Shown: positions 33,954-42,756, counted from the stretch's first letter. The stretch is DNA of 64,000 nucleotides from Micromonospora aurantiaca ATCC 27029 (GCF_000145235.1 NC_014391.1:4596001-4660000); one strand, 5' to 3'. Notes: generated by a model from the sequence alone, not told the origin. Translations and numbers: made by a program.

Positions 33954-34649
33954 ATGGCTGCGCGTCGATCGTCTGTGACACGTTCCTCTGCTGTTCGTGC
34001 TCGCGAGCCGCGAAAGCCGGTGCCGCCTGCGGAGGTGCGCCATTTTGAGGCGGCGGAGTTGGAACCGGAGGCGGAGCTGGAGGCGTCGGCGTTCTACGGT
34101 TCCCAGCTTGCGGGACAGGATGCGTTGTCGGTGTCGTTTTCCCAGTGCCGGTTTCAGGGCGCGGACCTTTCTGAGTGCCGGTTGGATCGGGTGTCGTTGA
34201 CCGATTGCCTGCTGAAGGATTCGAATCTGGCGAATCTGCGCGCTGATGGTGGCGGGTTGACGCGGGTGCGGATCACGGAGTGCCGGCTGACGGGCCTCGT
34301 GTGGGCTGACGGCGTGGTGCGGGATGTGTCGGTACGCGAGTGTCGCGCTGACCTGTCGGCGTGGCGGATGACGACGTTCGACGCGGTGGAGTTCGTGGGC
34401 TGCAACCTCACTGGCGCGGACTTCACGAATGCTGATCTGCGCGGCGCGTCGTTCCGTGATTGTGATTTGACCACGGCGGTATTCCATCACGCCGACATGG
34501 CCGGTACGCGGTTCCGGGGCTGCAACCTCGCAGGCGTCGGTGATCTGTCAAACTGGCGGGGCGCGATCGTTCATTCTACTGATCTGATCAGTTTGTCTTT
34601 CGGCCTTGCTCGGGCGGCAGGCATTTCCATTGAGGATGAACAGTCATGA
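33954..34649 (+). CDS. Pentapeptide-repeat protein
   Basis: 231 residues. After a basic N-terminal tail (~30 residues) come about 25 tandem pentapeptides of the A(D/N)Lxx type: FSQCRFQGADLSECRLDRVS, LLKDSNLANLRADGG, FVGCNLTGADFTNADLRGAS and HADMAGTRFRGCNLAG. They fold as a right-handed quadrilateral beta helix. Some relatives (MfpA, Qnr, AlbG-type) mimic DNA and protect gyrase; many have no known role. ATG 33954 follows GTAGGGGG. It is coupled by ATGA overlap to a second such gene. Confidence 0.88.
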   Translation: MAARRSSVTRSSAVRAREPRKPVPPAEVRHFEAAELEPEAELEASAFYGSQLAGQDALSVSFSQCRFQGADLSECRLDRVSLTDCLLKDSNLANLRADGGGLTRVRITECRLTGLVWADGVVRDVSVRECRADLSAWRMTTFDAVEFVGCNLTGADFTNADLRGASFRDCDLTTAVFHHADMAGTRFRGCNLAGVGDLSNWRGAIVHSTDLISLSFGLARAAGISIEDEQS

Positions 34650-35278
34650 CGTCGACCCGACGGGTATCGGCCCGGCAGGTGGTTACGGTTGCTGATTGGC
34701 CGTCGCCGAACGCGGATGCGGATGGGGCGGATTCGTTCGTGGGTCTGCGGTATGAGCAGGCCACCATCCGGGAGATCGATCTGTGCGGCGCGAGGCTCAA
34801 GGACTGCGTTTTCGAGTCGTGCACGTTCACCGCTGTCCGGTTCAATTGTGTCCGCGCTGAGGGTGTGGCATTTACCGGCTGCCGGTTCGCGGGCTGCAAC
34901 TGGTGGGATGCGGAGTTGCCGGACTGCACGCTGACCGGGTCGGTGTTCGACCGGTGCAACCTGTCCGGTGTGGAGGTTACGGGCGGGGACTGGTCGGACG
35001 TCGAGCTGCTGGGCGCGGACTTGAGTACCGCGGAGTTCGTCCGGGTGCGGATGCGGGGAGCGAATCTCAGCGGTGCCCGGTGTCAGGGTGTGGTGATGCG
35101 GGATGTGGACCTGTCCGGTGCGAGCGTGCGGGAGGCGGACTTCGCTCGCGCGGACCTGCGGGGCAGCGTGTTGACCGCGTTCGACCCGCGGGAGGTGCAG
35201 CTGCGAGAGGCGATCATCACGGCCGATCAGGCGGTGGATATCGCGATGAGCCTCAGCATGTCGATACGGGTTTCGTGA
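34646..35278 (+). CDS. Pentapeptide-repeat protein
   Basis: 210 residues with about 24 pentapeptides: IDLCGARLKDCVFESCTFTA, FAGCNWWDAELPDCTLTGSV, FDRCNLSGVEVTGGDW and MRGANLSGARCQGVVMRDVD. The C-terminal cap ends EAIITADQAVDIAMSLSMSI, resembling the C-terminal region of gyrase-interacting relatives. Many repeats carry Cys at the outward position. The 3' end overlaps the 3' end of the convergent carbamoyltransferase gene by 26 nt. The two proteins may form a heterodimer. Confidence 0.88.
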   Translation: MTSTRRVSARQVVTVADWPSPNADADGADSFVGLRYEQATIREIDLCGARLKDCVFESCTFTAVRFNCVRAEGVAFTGCRFAGCNWWDAELPDCTLTGSVFDRCNLSGVEVTGGDWSDVELLGADLSTAEFVRVRMRGANLSGARCQGVVMRDVDLSGASVREADFARADLRGSVLTAFDPREVQLREAIITADQAVDIAMSLSMSIRVS

Positions 35279-36956
35279 CGAGGTACGGGCCGAGTTGGAG
35301 GCAGGCCAGGTCGGAGCGCAGGAGCACGGTGACGGCGTCGGCGGCGGTGCGGGCGATGGGGTGGCCGTGCAGGTTCAGCGAGGTGTTGAGCAGCACGGCC
35401 CGGCCGGTGCGGGTGTGGTAGGCGCGCAGGATCGCGGCGAGGCCGGTGGCGTTGTCGTCGTCGACGATTTGGGGGCGGCAGCTCAGGTCGGCTGGGTGGA
35501 TCGCGGCGATCATGTCGGTGGCGGCGTCCGGTTGGGTGTCGAAGCCGAGCATCATGTGGGGGCTGCGGAGCCCGTCGGGGTTGCGGATGTAGCGGTGCTG
35601 GTGGCTGCGCAGGAGCGCGGGCGCGAACGGCATCCAGAAGTCCCGCTGTTTGATGAGCTGGTTCAGTCGTCGGGGGATGTCGGCGTCGGCGGGGTTGGCG
35701 AGGATGGAGCGGTTGCCGAGGGCGCGGGCGCCGTATTCCATGCGGCCGGCGCAGCGGGCGACGATCTGTCCGTCGGCCAGCAGTCCGGCTACCACGTCCT
35801 CGATGCGGCCGGGTTCGTGCAGGTGCAGGCCGGTGCCGGCGACCGCCTGCTGGGCGTCGTCGCGCGTGATGTCGTCGCCGAGGTAGCAGTCGGTCAGCGG
35901 GCGCACGCTGTGGTGGCCTTGGGTGGCGGCGAGGTGGTGGTAGACGGCGCCGAGCGGGAGGCTTTCGTCGCCGCAGGACGGGAACGCGGCGAAGGTGTCG
36001 ACGCAGTCCAGAGCGGCGATGCGCTGGTTGAGCTTGATGTTCATGAAGACGCCGCCGCCGGCGAGGACGTCTCGGATGCCGGTGGCGGTGACGGCGTTGC
36101 GGACCCATCGGGTGAGCAGGTGCTCGGTGAACAGTTGCAGGCCGGCGAACAGGTCGTCGAAGCGTCGGCCTCGCAGGTGTTGTTCGATGTCGGGCCAGGC
36201 CCGCTCGATGCTGACGGTGGTGGTGCGGTGCAGCCGCAGGCCGGTGGGGTCGAGACGGAGGTAGGTGTGCAGGATGTCGGCGACCTGCCGGGCCCGGTCG
36301 GGGCGGGCGTAGGGGGCCATGCCCATCAGCTTGTACTCGTCCTCGTGCGGGGTGAACCCGGCGGCGTGGGTGAACCAGAACCACAGCAGGCCGATGGAGT
36401 TGCGCATGTCGGTGCGGGCGATCTCGGTACGGTGCCCGGCGGTCCAGGTGGAGACGGTCGCGCAGGCGCCGTCACCGAACCCGTCGCAGGTCAGCACGAG
36501 ATAGGGCCGGTCGGGGTCGGTGCGCAGCCCGTAGTAGGCGGCGGCGCCGTGCGCGGTGTGGTGGTCGACGTAGGTGACCCTCGCGCCGGTGAGGCCGTCG
36601 CGGCGCAGCAGCTCGGTGACCCGCTGCGGCAGCGCGCCGGGCGCGGCGGCCAGCAGGTGGTCCTCACTGTCGGCCAGGGCCGGCTGCCGGTGGAAGGCGG
36701 CGAGGCGGCGCAGCCATTCGTCGCGGGGGCAGTGGTCCACCGGTCCGGAGCGGCTGCCGTAGACGACTTCGGTGACGTCGCCGGGGTCGGCGCCGACCGC
36801 GTGCAGGCAGGCGGCGACGGCGTGGTGCGGGAAGCCCATGTAGCCCTTGATCCCGGTCAGGCGTTCCTCCTGCACGCAGTGCGTGAGGTGCCCGTCGACA
36901 GCGATGGCGGCGGTGGCGTTGGCGCCGCCGTGGATGCCGAGCAGCAGATCACCCAT
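35253..36956 (-). CDS. NodU/CmcH-type carbamoyltransferase
   Basis: 567 residues, full length. The N-terminal Carbam_trans_N domain has HGGANATAAI (9-18), the DHHTAH site (131-136), LVLTCDGFGDGACATVSTW and the GMAPY segment. The C-terminal domain has EYGARALGNRSILANP, FAPALL and RAVLLNTSLN. The enzyme makes carbamoyl-adenylate from carbamoyl phosphate and ATP and transfers the carbamoyl group to a hydroxyl (or amine) of an acceptor. ATG 36956 overlaps by 8 nt the end of the upstream radical SAM gene. It is the last gene of a leftward three-enzyme operon behind a small peptide, so the acceptor is probably a residue of that peptide. Confidence 0.92.
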   Translation of the reverse strand: MGDLLLGIHGGANATAAIAVDGHLTHCVQEERLTGIKGYMGFPHHAVAACLHAVGADPGDVTEVVYGSRSGPVDHCPRDEWLRRLAAFHRQPALADSEDHLLAAAPGALPQRVTELLRRDGLTGARVTYVDHHTAHGAAAYYGLRTDPDRPYLVLTCDGFGDGACATVSTWTAGHRTEIARTDMRNSIGLLWFWFTHAAGFTPHEDEYKLMGMAPYARPDRARQVADILHTYLRLDPTGLRLHRTTTVSIERAWPDIEQHLRGRRFDDLFAGLQLFTEHLLTRWVRNAVTATGIRDVLAGGGVFMNIKLNQRIAALDCVDTFAAFPSCGDESLPLGAVYHHLAATQGHHSVRPLTDCYLGDDITRDDAQQAVAGTGLHLHEPGRIEDVVAGLLADGQIVARCAGRMEYGARALGNRSILANPADADIPRRLNQLIKQRDFWMPFAPALLRSHQHRYIRNPDGLRSPHMMLGFDTQPDAATDMIAAIHPADLSCRPQIVDDDNATGLAAILRAYHTRTGRAVLLNTSLNLHGHPIARTAADAVTVLLRSDLACLQLGPYLVTKPVSTC

Positions 36957-38322
36957 GGCAGGCGGCCTCCCGGTTGACGGTGTCGGTGAGCCAGGCCCAC
37001 TCGGCGATCTTGAGTTGGGCGAGCCGGTCCAGGCTGCCGGGGTCGGCTTCGTGCAGGCCGGCGAGCACCGGCGCCGCGGTGGTGGCGAACCAGTCGGTGA
37101 GGGCGTCGGCCACGGCGGCGGCGGCCGGGTCCGCGATGGTGAACGCGCGGTGGAACGGCGCGGTGATGAGCAGCCCGTCGGCGGCGGTCTGCCGTTCGAT
37201 GACGGTGCCGGGGATGACCTCCAGGCGGCTGCGGGCCATGAAGTGCGGGATCCGGTGACGGCCGAAGCGGTCCAGGGCGTCCAGCTCGGTGCGAAGCCCG
37301 TCGAGGGTCTGCCAGGGATGCCACAGGATGTAGCTGGCCACGGTCGTGACCGCGGCGTCGTCGGCGGCGGCCACCACCTCCCGCAGGTGGGTGAGGTCCT
37401 GACGTTTGCCGTAGATGCGGTGCAGGGTGTCCGGGTTGAACGACTCCACGCCGATGAGCATGGTGCGGACCCCCGCGTCGGCGAGCACGCCGACGGTGTG
37501 CGGGTCGAGGGTTTCCGCGCGCACGCTGATCGCGAACGTGAGCGTGCCCGCGAGCCCGGCCGCCCGCAGGCGGTCGCGTAGCTCGGCGGCGCGGCGGGCG
37601 CACTCTCGGCGGGTGCCGCCGAAGTCGGAGTCCGAGAACGCGAACGTCGTCGCACCGATGGCCTGGTGCAGGTGGGCGATGTCGTCCACCACCTGGGCCA
37701 TGGGCAGGTCCCGCCAGCCACCGCCGGGCAGGTCGGCGTTGTAGGCGCAGAACGTGCAGCGGGACCGGCAGCCGCGGCTCGCGGCCACGGACACCACCGA
37801 GTCGGCGCCGTAGGGCAGGTCGGCGGCGGTGAGCGACCGCAGCGACGTGTAGACCGCCAGGTGCGCGCGCAGGTGCGTGAGGAGCCCGGCGACGAACGGG
37901 TCGGCCGCGACGGTGGTGGGACCGGCGACGACGTGGTCGACTGCGCCGTGCGCCATCAACTCCCCGGCGGCGGACACCGCCAGAGGCCCGACGCCGATGA
38001 CGGTCAGCCGAGGGTGCCGCAGCCGGGCGGCCACTAGTTCGTCGGCGATGCCTCGCAGCCGGGGCCCGTACGCGTCCGAGGTGAACAGGTGCACCACGAG
38101 CACGTCGAACCCGGCGGCGTCGGCGAGGGTGCTGGCCAGGGTCGCGGCGGGCCGGCCCCGGTAGTAGGCGTCCAGCACGACGCTGTCGTAGCCGGCGGTG
38201 CGCAGGGACGCCTGCACCGCGAGGGCGTCACCGTCGACGTGGCGCTGTTTGAACCCGGACTCGTACAGCGTCGGCGCCCACACCAACACCCGCGCCTGGC
38301 CGGGGCCGGTCACCGCGGGCAT
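36949..38322 (-). CDS. Radical SAM protein with B12-binding-like N-terminal domain
   Basis: 457 residues from ATG 38322 (38334 possible). The N-terminal ~150 residues form a Rossmann-like domain (VLVWAPTLYESGFKQRHVDG, FDVLVVHLFTSDAYG, LTVIGVGPLAVSAAGELMAH) like the cobalamin-binding domain, but without a clear DxHxxG. The radical SAM core has CRSRCTFC (Cys185, 189, 192) and SDSDFGGTRRECARRAAELR; the C-terminal ~130 residues are helical. Class B-like members methylate unreactive carbons or rearrange products. It overlaps the SPASM maturase gene by 13 nt and the carbamoyltransferase by 8 nt. Confidence 0.88.
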   Translation of the reverse strand: MPAVTGPGQARVLVWAPTLYESGFKQRHVDGDALAVQASLRTAGYDSVVLDAYYRGRPAATLASTLADAAGFDVLVVHLFTSDAYGPRLRGIADELVAARLRHPRLTVIGVGPLAVSAAGELMAHGAVDHVVAGPTTVAADPFVAGLLTHLRAHLAVYTSLRSLTAADLPYGADSVVSVAASRGCRSRCTFCAYNADLPGGGWRDLPMAQVVDDIAHLHQAIGATTFAFSDSDFGGTRRECARRAAELRDRLRAAGLAGTLTFAISVRAETLDPHTVGVLADAGVRTMLIGVESFNPDTLHRIYGKRQDLTHLREVVAAADDAAVTTVASYILWHPWQTLDGLRTELDALDRFGRHRIPHFMARSRLEVIPGTVIERQTAADGLLITAPFHRAFTIADPAAAAVADALTDWFATTAAPVLAGLHEADPGSLDRLAQLKIAEWAWLTDTVNREAACHG

Positions 38323-39533
38323 GGCGCCTCGCATCGCCGGCACGGCGTGGCCGTCTCGCCGCGGAACTGCTCCCATACCGCCGCGCCGAACCACATGGTG
38401 TCCAGGTCGTCGGTGAGGAGGTTCCCGGCCCGCAGGGACCGGTTCTCCACGCCGAAGATGCACGGGTAGACGTCACCGCGCTGGTCGACGGCGAAGCCGA
38501 TGCTGCCGCTGCCGCACCCCTGGTCCGGACTGATCGTCTCGATCTCCACCGCGTACGCCTCGGCCAGGCGCTGGCACTGCGGCAGCAGCACGGTCAGGAT
38601 CGTGGCGTCGTCCAAGGTCACCGCCGGGTTGGAGCGCCCGACCGGTTTCTGCGGGAAGAACTTGAACCGGCGTACCCCGACGCCGAGCCCGGCCTGCACG
38701 ACCTGTTCCAGTTCGCCCAGGTTGACGCGGTTGACCACGGTGTTGATGACGACCTCGGTGAACTCGCCGAGCGCCCGGATGCCGGCGAGGGTCTTGGGCC
38801 AGGAGCCGGGCGCGCCCCGGATCATCTCGTGCGTGGCGGCCTGCCCGCCGTCCAGCGACACCTGCACCGGGGACACCCGCAGATCGCGTAGCCGCTCCAG
38901 CCGGCCGGCGTTGAGCACCGTGGCGTTGGTCGACACCCCGAAGCCCAACCCCCGGCCGATGATGTCGGCCGCCAGGTCGAAGAACCCCGGCAGGAGCAGA
39001 CTCTCCCCGCCGGTGATGTAGACGTCCGGCACGCCGTAGTCGTCGAGCCGGCGGATGATCTCGTGCCACTGCTCCACGGGCAGCAGGAACGGGTCCGCTT
39101 TCGGCCCGCCGGAGCAGTAGCAGTGCAGGCACTTCTGGTTGCAGACCGTGAACGGTTGCAGGTGCACCCAGAACGGCTTGAGCACCGGTGACCGGGGCCG
39201 GGCCGCCTCCGCTTCGTCGGCGACCGCATGGACACGCGCGTCGGTGAGCGGCTCAGCCGGCGCGTCGGCCGAGGTGAGCACGCCGGCCGCATGCAGCTCC
39301 CCGAGGATGGTGTGCCACCGGGAGGCGTCGAGACCGAAGCGATCGGCCAGCGCGGTCTGCGCCTGCTCCGGGTACTGCGGGGTGAGCGGCTCGCGGGCCA
39401 GCAGTGCGACCCCGGCCGCCGCGCCGGGCAACTCGAAGAAGCGTCGGGGCTGGGTGGTGCTCCACGCGAGAGCGCCGAAATGCTCGTGGCGAAACCGCAG
39501 GTCCGCCATCCGCAGCGCGGAGGGAAGTGTCAT
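38310..39533 (-). CDS. Radical SAM/SPASM peptide maturase with PqqD-like recognition domain
   Basis: 407 residues. Residues ~13-90 (RFRHEHFGALAW, RFFELPGAAAGVALLAR, LADRFGLDASRWHTILGELH, AAGVL) match the PqqD-like RiPP recognition element that grips a leader peptide. The radical SAM core holds CNQKCLHC (Cys131, 135, 138) and YITGGESLLLPGFF. The C-terminal SPASM domain has cysteines in DQGCGSG, VYPCIFG and the final CRRCEAPC, enough for auxiliary [4Fe-4S] clusters. Such enzymes cross-link or epimerise residues in a ribosomal peptide. The start follows GGGAGG; GTG 39536 is an alternative. The small peptide gene lies 91 nt upstream. Confidence 0.9.
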   Translation of the reverse strand: MTLPSALRMADLRFRHEHFGALAWSTTQPRRFFELPGAAAGVALLAREPLTPQYPEQAQTALADRFGLDASRWHTILGELHAAGVLTSADAPAEPLTDARVHAVADEAEAARPRSPVLKPFWVHLQPFTVCNQKCLHCYCSGGPKADPFLLPVEQWHEIIRRLDDYGVPDVYITGGESLLLPGFFDLAADIIGRGLGFGVSTNATVLNAGRLERLRDLRVSPVQVSLDGGQAATHEMIRGAPGSWPKTLAGIRALGEFTEVVINTVVNRVNLGELEQVVQAGLGVGVRRFKFFPQKPVGRSNPAVTLDDATILTVLLPQCQRLAEAYAVEIETISPDQGCGSGSIGFAVDQRGDVYPCIFGVENRSLRAGNLLTDDLDTMWFGAAVWEQFRGETATPCRRCEAPCPR

Positions 39534-39624
39534 CACCAGGTGCCTCCCAGAGTGAGGGCTGCCGGCCCGCGGCGGGGCCGCGAGCCGGCAGCCATCTCGG
39601 ACCGTCGATCGGGAACGGACGGTT

Positions 39625-39801
39625 CTACTGCGCCGGCGTCACGGTGGGGATCTCGCCGCCGCCCTGGGCGATGGTGCCGGTGTAGGTCTTGCAGCCCAGC
39701 GCGAGCGTCGCCTGCGCCACGGAGGAGAACTGCCGGACCTGGTCGGAGCGGCCGGTGGTCGGAACGCCCGCCGCGGAGGCGGTGGAACTGGTGGAGGCCA
39801 T
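39625..39801 (-). CDS. Putative RiPP precursor peptide
   Basis: 58 residues: MASTSSTASAAGVPTTGRSD, then QVRQFSSVAQATLALGCKTY, then TGTIAQGGGEIPTVTPAQ. It has no signal peptide or helix. A Ser/Thr-rich leader-like half is followed by a core-like half with one Cys, a Tyr, four Thr after the Cys and a GGG turn. It lies directly upstream of a maturase with a peptide-recognition domain and in the same direction, with AGGAAGG before the ATG. Its residues offer sites for radical cross-linking, methylation and Thr/Ser/Tyr O-carbamoylation. I know no named family for it. Confidence 0.7.
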   Translation of the reverse strand: MASTSSTASAAGVPTTGRSDQVRQFSSVAQATLALGCKTYTGTIAQGGGEIPTVTPAQ

Positions 39802-39871
39802 AGCCCTGCCTTCCTGAGAGGATTGCAACGACAGGAGCCACTACATCCCAGCCAACCCGCGGCGCGTAACC

Positions 39872-39902
39872 CTACGAGGGGGGCACCACTACGGGGGGTC
39901 AC
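39872..39902. repeat. Tandem direct repeat in divergent promoter
   Basis: CTACGAGGGGGGCAC (39872-39886) and CTACGGGGGGTCAC (39889-39902) are direct repeats 17 nt apart. They lie between the precursor peptide gene and the divergent XRE regulator and could be a two-site operator. Confidence 0.45.
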
Positions 39903-39963
39903 GCGGCCGGGGTGATCGGCGGTATATTCCATCGATTAGCGTCCGCGTCCATTGAGGAGCCTC

Positions 39964-41289
39964 GTGGAGTCGTCGGCGGCAGGTCGTGTCCTACCCCGCC
40001 GGCTGCTCCGCGACCCCATCGTGGTGCGCGCCCTGCGGGACCGCTCCTTCGACGCGGTCTTCGCCGCCGCGAAGGCCGCCGGCATGAGCTTCAACGCCAT
40101 CGCCGGTGCGACGGGGCTGAAAGCCGAGCGCATCAGCCTGGTCGCCCGCGGAGAAGCGCGCATCACCGCCCTCGACACCATCGAGCGCATCGCCGACGGC
40201 CTGCGCATCCCGGGTGCCATGCTGGGCCTTGCCGCGCGATCCTGGGAAAGCGGCACCGACGCCGAGCCGCAGACCGCGAGGGAGGATGAATCCATGCATC
40301 GACGTGAACTCCTGCGGACCAGCCTCGCCGCCGGCCTGACTGCCACGCCCCTCAACCATCTCACCGACGTGCTGGCCAGGGCCGACCACGCGCTGGCCGC
40401 CGCAGGCCCGGCCGACCTCGGACGGCTGGAAGCGGCGACCGAACAGCACAGCTACGGCTACGGCGGGCGAGCACCCACCGACGTCCTGGCCGACCTGATC
40501 GCCGACTTCGCCGACGCCGTCCCCCTGCTCCAACGCCCTCAGCCAGCCGCGGCCCGCATCGCCCTGACGCGGATCATGGGGCAGCTCGGCGGCATGGCAG
40601 CCGTCGTGCTGCACGACCTCGGCAACCGCCGCGAAGCCGACAGCTGGTTCGCCACAGCGGCACGCTCAGCGCAGGAGTCCGGCGACCGGACCCTGCACGC
40701 CTGGATCCTCGCCCGCAAGGCCATGGTGCCCCTGAACTTCGGCGCCCCCCACGCCGCCGCGGCCCTCGCCGAACAGGCCCGGCACATCGCCGGCACCAGA
40801 CCCACCGCCGCCGCCACCCTCGCAGCCGCGGTCACCGCACGCGCCTACGCACTGGCCGGCCGCCGCGACAAGGCAGACTCCGCGCTACGCGACGCAGACC
40901 ACCTCGCCGGCAAGCTGCCCGAGAGCGAACGCGCCGACACCTGGTTCGGCCACTGCGAACAGAAACACCACGTCCACCTCTCCCACGCCCTGACCGCCCT
41001 CGGCGAAACACACCGCGCCCGCGAAAGCCAAGCCCACGCCCTTGCCCTATCCGCTCCCACCAGCACCCTGACCCGCACCCTGCTCCGACTGGACGCCGCT
41101 ACCTGCCAACACCGCGACGGACACACCATCGACGCCTGCCACGCCGCCACCGCAACCCTGCTGGACGTCCCCGCTCGCTACCGCACCGGCCTCACCCGCC
41201 GCCGCGCCGTCGACCTCTACCGCAGCATCCCCGCCGACCTACGCACGACATCAGCAGCACGACGACTCGCCGACGCCCTCGCCGCATGA
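39964..41289 (+). CDS. XRE-family regulator with TPR-like domain
   Basis: 441 residues from GTG 39964 with GAGGAG 5-6 nt upstream. Residues ~15-85 form a Cro/C1 helix-turn-helix (FDAVFAAAKAAGMSFNAIAG, GLKAERISLVARGEARITAL). The remaining ~330 residues are helical repeats, with HRRELLRTSLAAGLTATPL at the hinge, a layout common in actinomycete regulators of secondary metabolism. It is divergent from the peptide/radical SAM operon with direct repeats between, so it is the likely regulator of that operon. Confidence 0.85.
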   Translation: MESSAAGRVLPRRLLRDPIVVRALRDRSFDAVFAAAKAAGMSFNAIAGATGLKAERISLVARGEARITALDTIERIADGLRIPGAMLGLAARSWESGTDAEPQTAREDESMHRRELLRTSLAAGLTATPLNHLTDVLARADHALAAAGPADLGRLEAATEQHSYGYGGRAPTDVLADLIADFADAVPLLQRPQPAAARIALTRIMGQLGGMAAVVLHDLGNRREADSWFATAARSAQESGDRTLHAWILARKAMVPLNFGAPHAAAALAEQARHIAGTRPTAAATLAAAVTARAYALAGRRDKADSALRDADHLAGKLPESERADTWFGHCEQKHHVHLSHALTALGETHRARESQAHALALSAPTSTLTRTLLRLDAATCQHRDGHTIDACHAATATLLDVPARYRTGLTRRRAVDLYRSIPADLRTTSAARRLADALAA

Positions 41290-41364
41290 CCTCCTGCCAC
41301 ATCCCGTGAAGCTCAGCCAGGTTGGCTCGACCGGCTGAGCACCGCATCAGCCCCGTACCAGCGG

Positions 41365-41871
41365 TCACCACGGCGCGTCCAGGTCGGACAGCAGCAAGAT
41401 CCGGTCGCCCAGGCGCAGGCCGCCGGCGGGACCGCTGGTGGTGGTGAGCGCGGCGACCAGGTTGCGGTAGCGGGCGGCGGATTGGCGGGGACGGTGGTCG
41501 GCGAGCAGCGCGGCGGCGGCGACGCCGAGCGCGCGGATCGTCGTCGGATGGCCCGGGCCGCGGTCGCGGTGGCGGTGGCTGCGGGTGTGCGCCCAGCCGG
41601 CCCAGGCAGCCGCGACCGCGGGGTGGCCGGTGCCGGTGAGGGCGTGGGCGTAGAGGACGGCGGCGTCGAGAGCCTCGGCGGTGACCGCGTGGCCGCTCAG
41701 CTGCGCCAGCGCAGGCCGCAGCAGCGTGGCGACGTCGTGGAGACGGCCGGCGGCGGCCAGGTCCTCGGCCCGGTCGATGATCGCGCACACCGGCTTCTCT
41801 GCTGGTGCCGCCGCACTGCCGCCGGCGGCAGCGGTGACGGTGGTGCGGGCGCGCTGGTGCCCGGCGCCCAT
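41365..41871 (-). CDS. Hypothetical protein with helical repeats
   Basis: 168 residues from ATG 41871, after AAGAGGACC. Ala-rich helical segments (CAIIDRAEDLAAAGRLHDVA, TLLRPALAQLSGHAVTAEAL, HTRSHRHRDRGPGHPTTIRA) resemble a short TPR protein or the C-terminal part of an XRE/TPR regulator lacking its DNA-binding domain. It is the last gene of the long leftward run that starts near 54.5 kb. Function unknown. Confidence 0.6.
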   Translation of the reverse strand: MGAGHQRARTTVTAAAGGSAAAPAEKPVCAIIDRAEDLAAAGRLHDVATLLRPALAQLSGHAVTAEALDAAVLYAHALTGTGHPAVAAAWAGWAHTRSHRHRDRGPGHPTTIRALGVAAAALLADHRPRQSAARYRNLVAALTTTSGPAGGLRLGDRILLLSDLDAPW

Positions 41872-42035
41872 GGTGGTCCTCTTCGTCAGGGCGGGGGTGT
41901 GGCAGGCGGCGACGGAGCGGGGACGCGCGGATCGCCGCCCGCGACGCCGGCGGTGCGCCCTTCCCGGTGCGGAGGGACGGTCGCCCCGACTGACTGGTGG
42001 CCGCGCCTGGTCCATGGTGGCTGCGGCACCCGGCG

Positions 42036-42674
42036 TCAGACCTGTGAGCATCGCTGGCGACCGACCGGGTGGAGCACGGCGGCGGCCTCGCGTCGGCCGG
42101 GGCGCCGGATCATCGGTTGAATGGCCACGCCGCCGGCCGGGCGCACCATGCTGTGGTCAGTGTGGTAGCCGGCCTGGGTGAGGAGGCGTTGCCCGGCGGG
42201 GAGGGTGAGAGTCCAGGACGGCAGATCGATGAGGTCGAGCCGGCAGCGCAGGTGTTCCATCAGCGCCCGGCCCCGACCGGTCCGCTGGTGGGTGGGGCGC
42301 ACAGCCAGGTAGGCGAGGTGGTAGTGCGCCGTGGTCGGCTGCCGGCTGTCCATGATGTCGTCCAGGACACGGAAGCGTTCGACGTGCGGGCCGGCGGCCG
42401 TGGCCAGGCGCGTGCTGTAGTCGGCCGGTGGTGGCACCGGCCCGTACTGGTGGAAGCAGACGGCCGCGGCGGTGACGTCGCTGGTGACGTGCACGTCGCC
42501 GTAGAACAGGGCGTGTTCGACCCAGATGGCGGCGACATCGGCCAGGACCCGGCCGCGCTGCTCCTCGTCCGGGACCAGCCACGCGGCGATGGCAGTGGGC
42601 TGCAGGGCCTCGGCGATCACCGCGGCGACAGCGTCTTTCTCCGCCCATCGGGCGCCCCGGATTCGATCCGTCAC
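42036..42674 (-). CDS. GNAT-family N-acetyltransferase
   Basis: 212 residues from GTG 42674, behind GGAGCATGAG. The GNAT core is seen in AHYHLAYLAVRPTHQRTGRG (motif A, with QRTGRGRALM binding acetyl-CoA) and the closing LTLPAGQRLLTQAGYHTDH. The N-terminal half (AVIAEALQPTAIAAWLVPDE) fits the broad group of actinomycete GNATs that act on small molecules. The substrate is unknown. Confidence 0.82.
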   Translation of the reverse strand: MTDRIRGARWAEKDAVAAVIAEALQPTAIAAWLVPDEEQRGRVLADVAAIWVEHALFYGDVHVTSDVTAAAVCFHQYGPVPPPADYSTRLATAAGPHVERFRVLDDIMDSRQPTTAHYHLAYLAVRPTHQRTGRGRALMEHLRCRLDLIDLPSWTLTLPAGQRLLTQAGYHTDHSMVRPAGGVAIQPMIRRPGRREAAAVLHPVGRQRCSQV

Positions 42675-42710
42675 CTCATGCTCCTTGCTGCTGGTCGTCG
42701 TGCGGGGTGG

Positions 42711-42756
42711 GGTGGCCGGCGGCAGGGAACGGGGAACCCGCTGCCGCCGGGCCACA
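42711..42756 (-). terminator. Hairpin between lipoprotein and GNAT genes
   Basis: GTGGCC-GGCGGCAG and CTGCCGCC-GGGCCAC pair across about 15 nt to form a long GC-rich stem. It follows the stop of the lipoprotein gene (42806) and precedes the GNAT gene, so it may end or attenuate the upstream transcript. Confidence 0.45.

Noticed and set aside
35295..36977. 560-codon plus-strand frame
   Set aside because: Antisense to the carbamoyltransferase; Gly/Val-rich with no domain.
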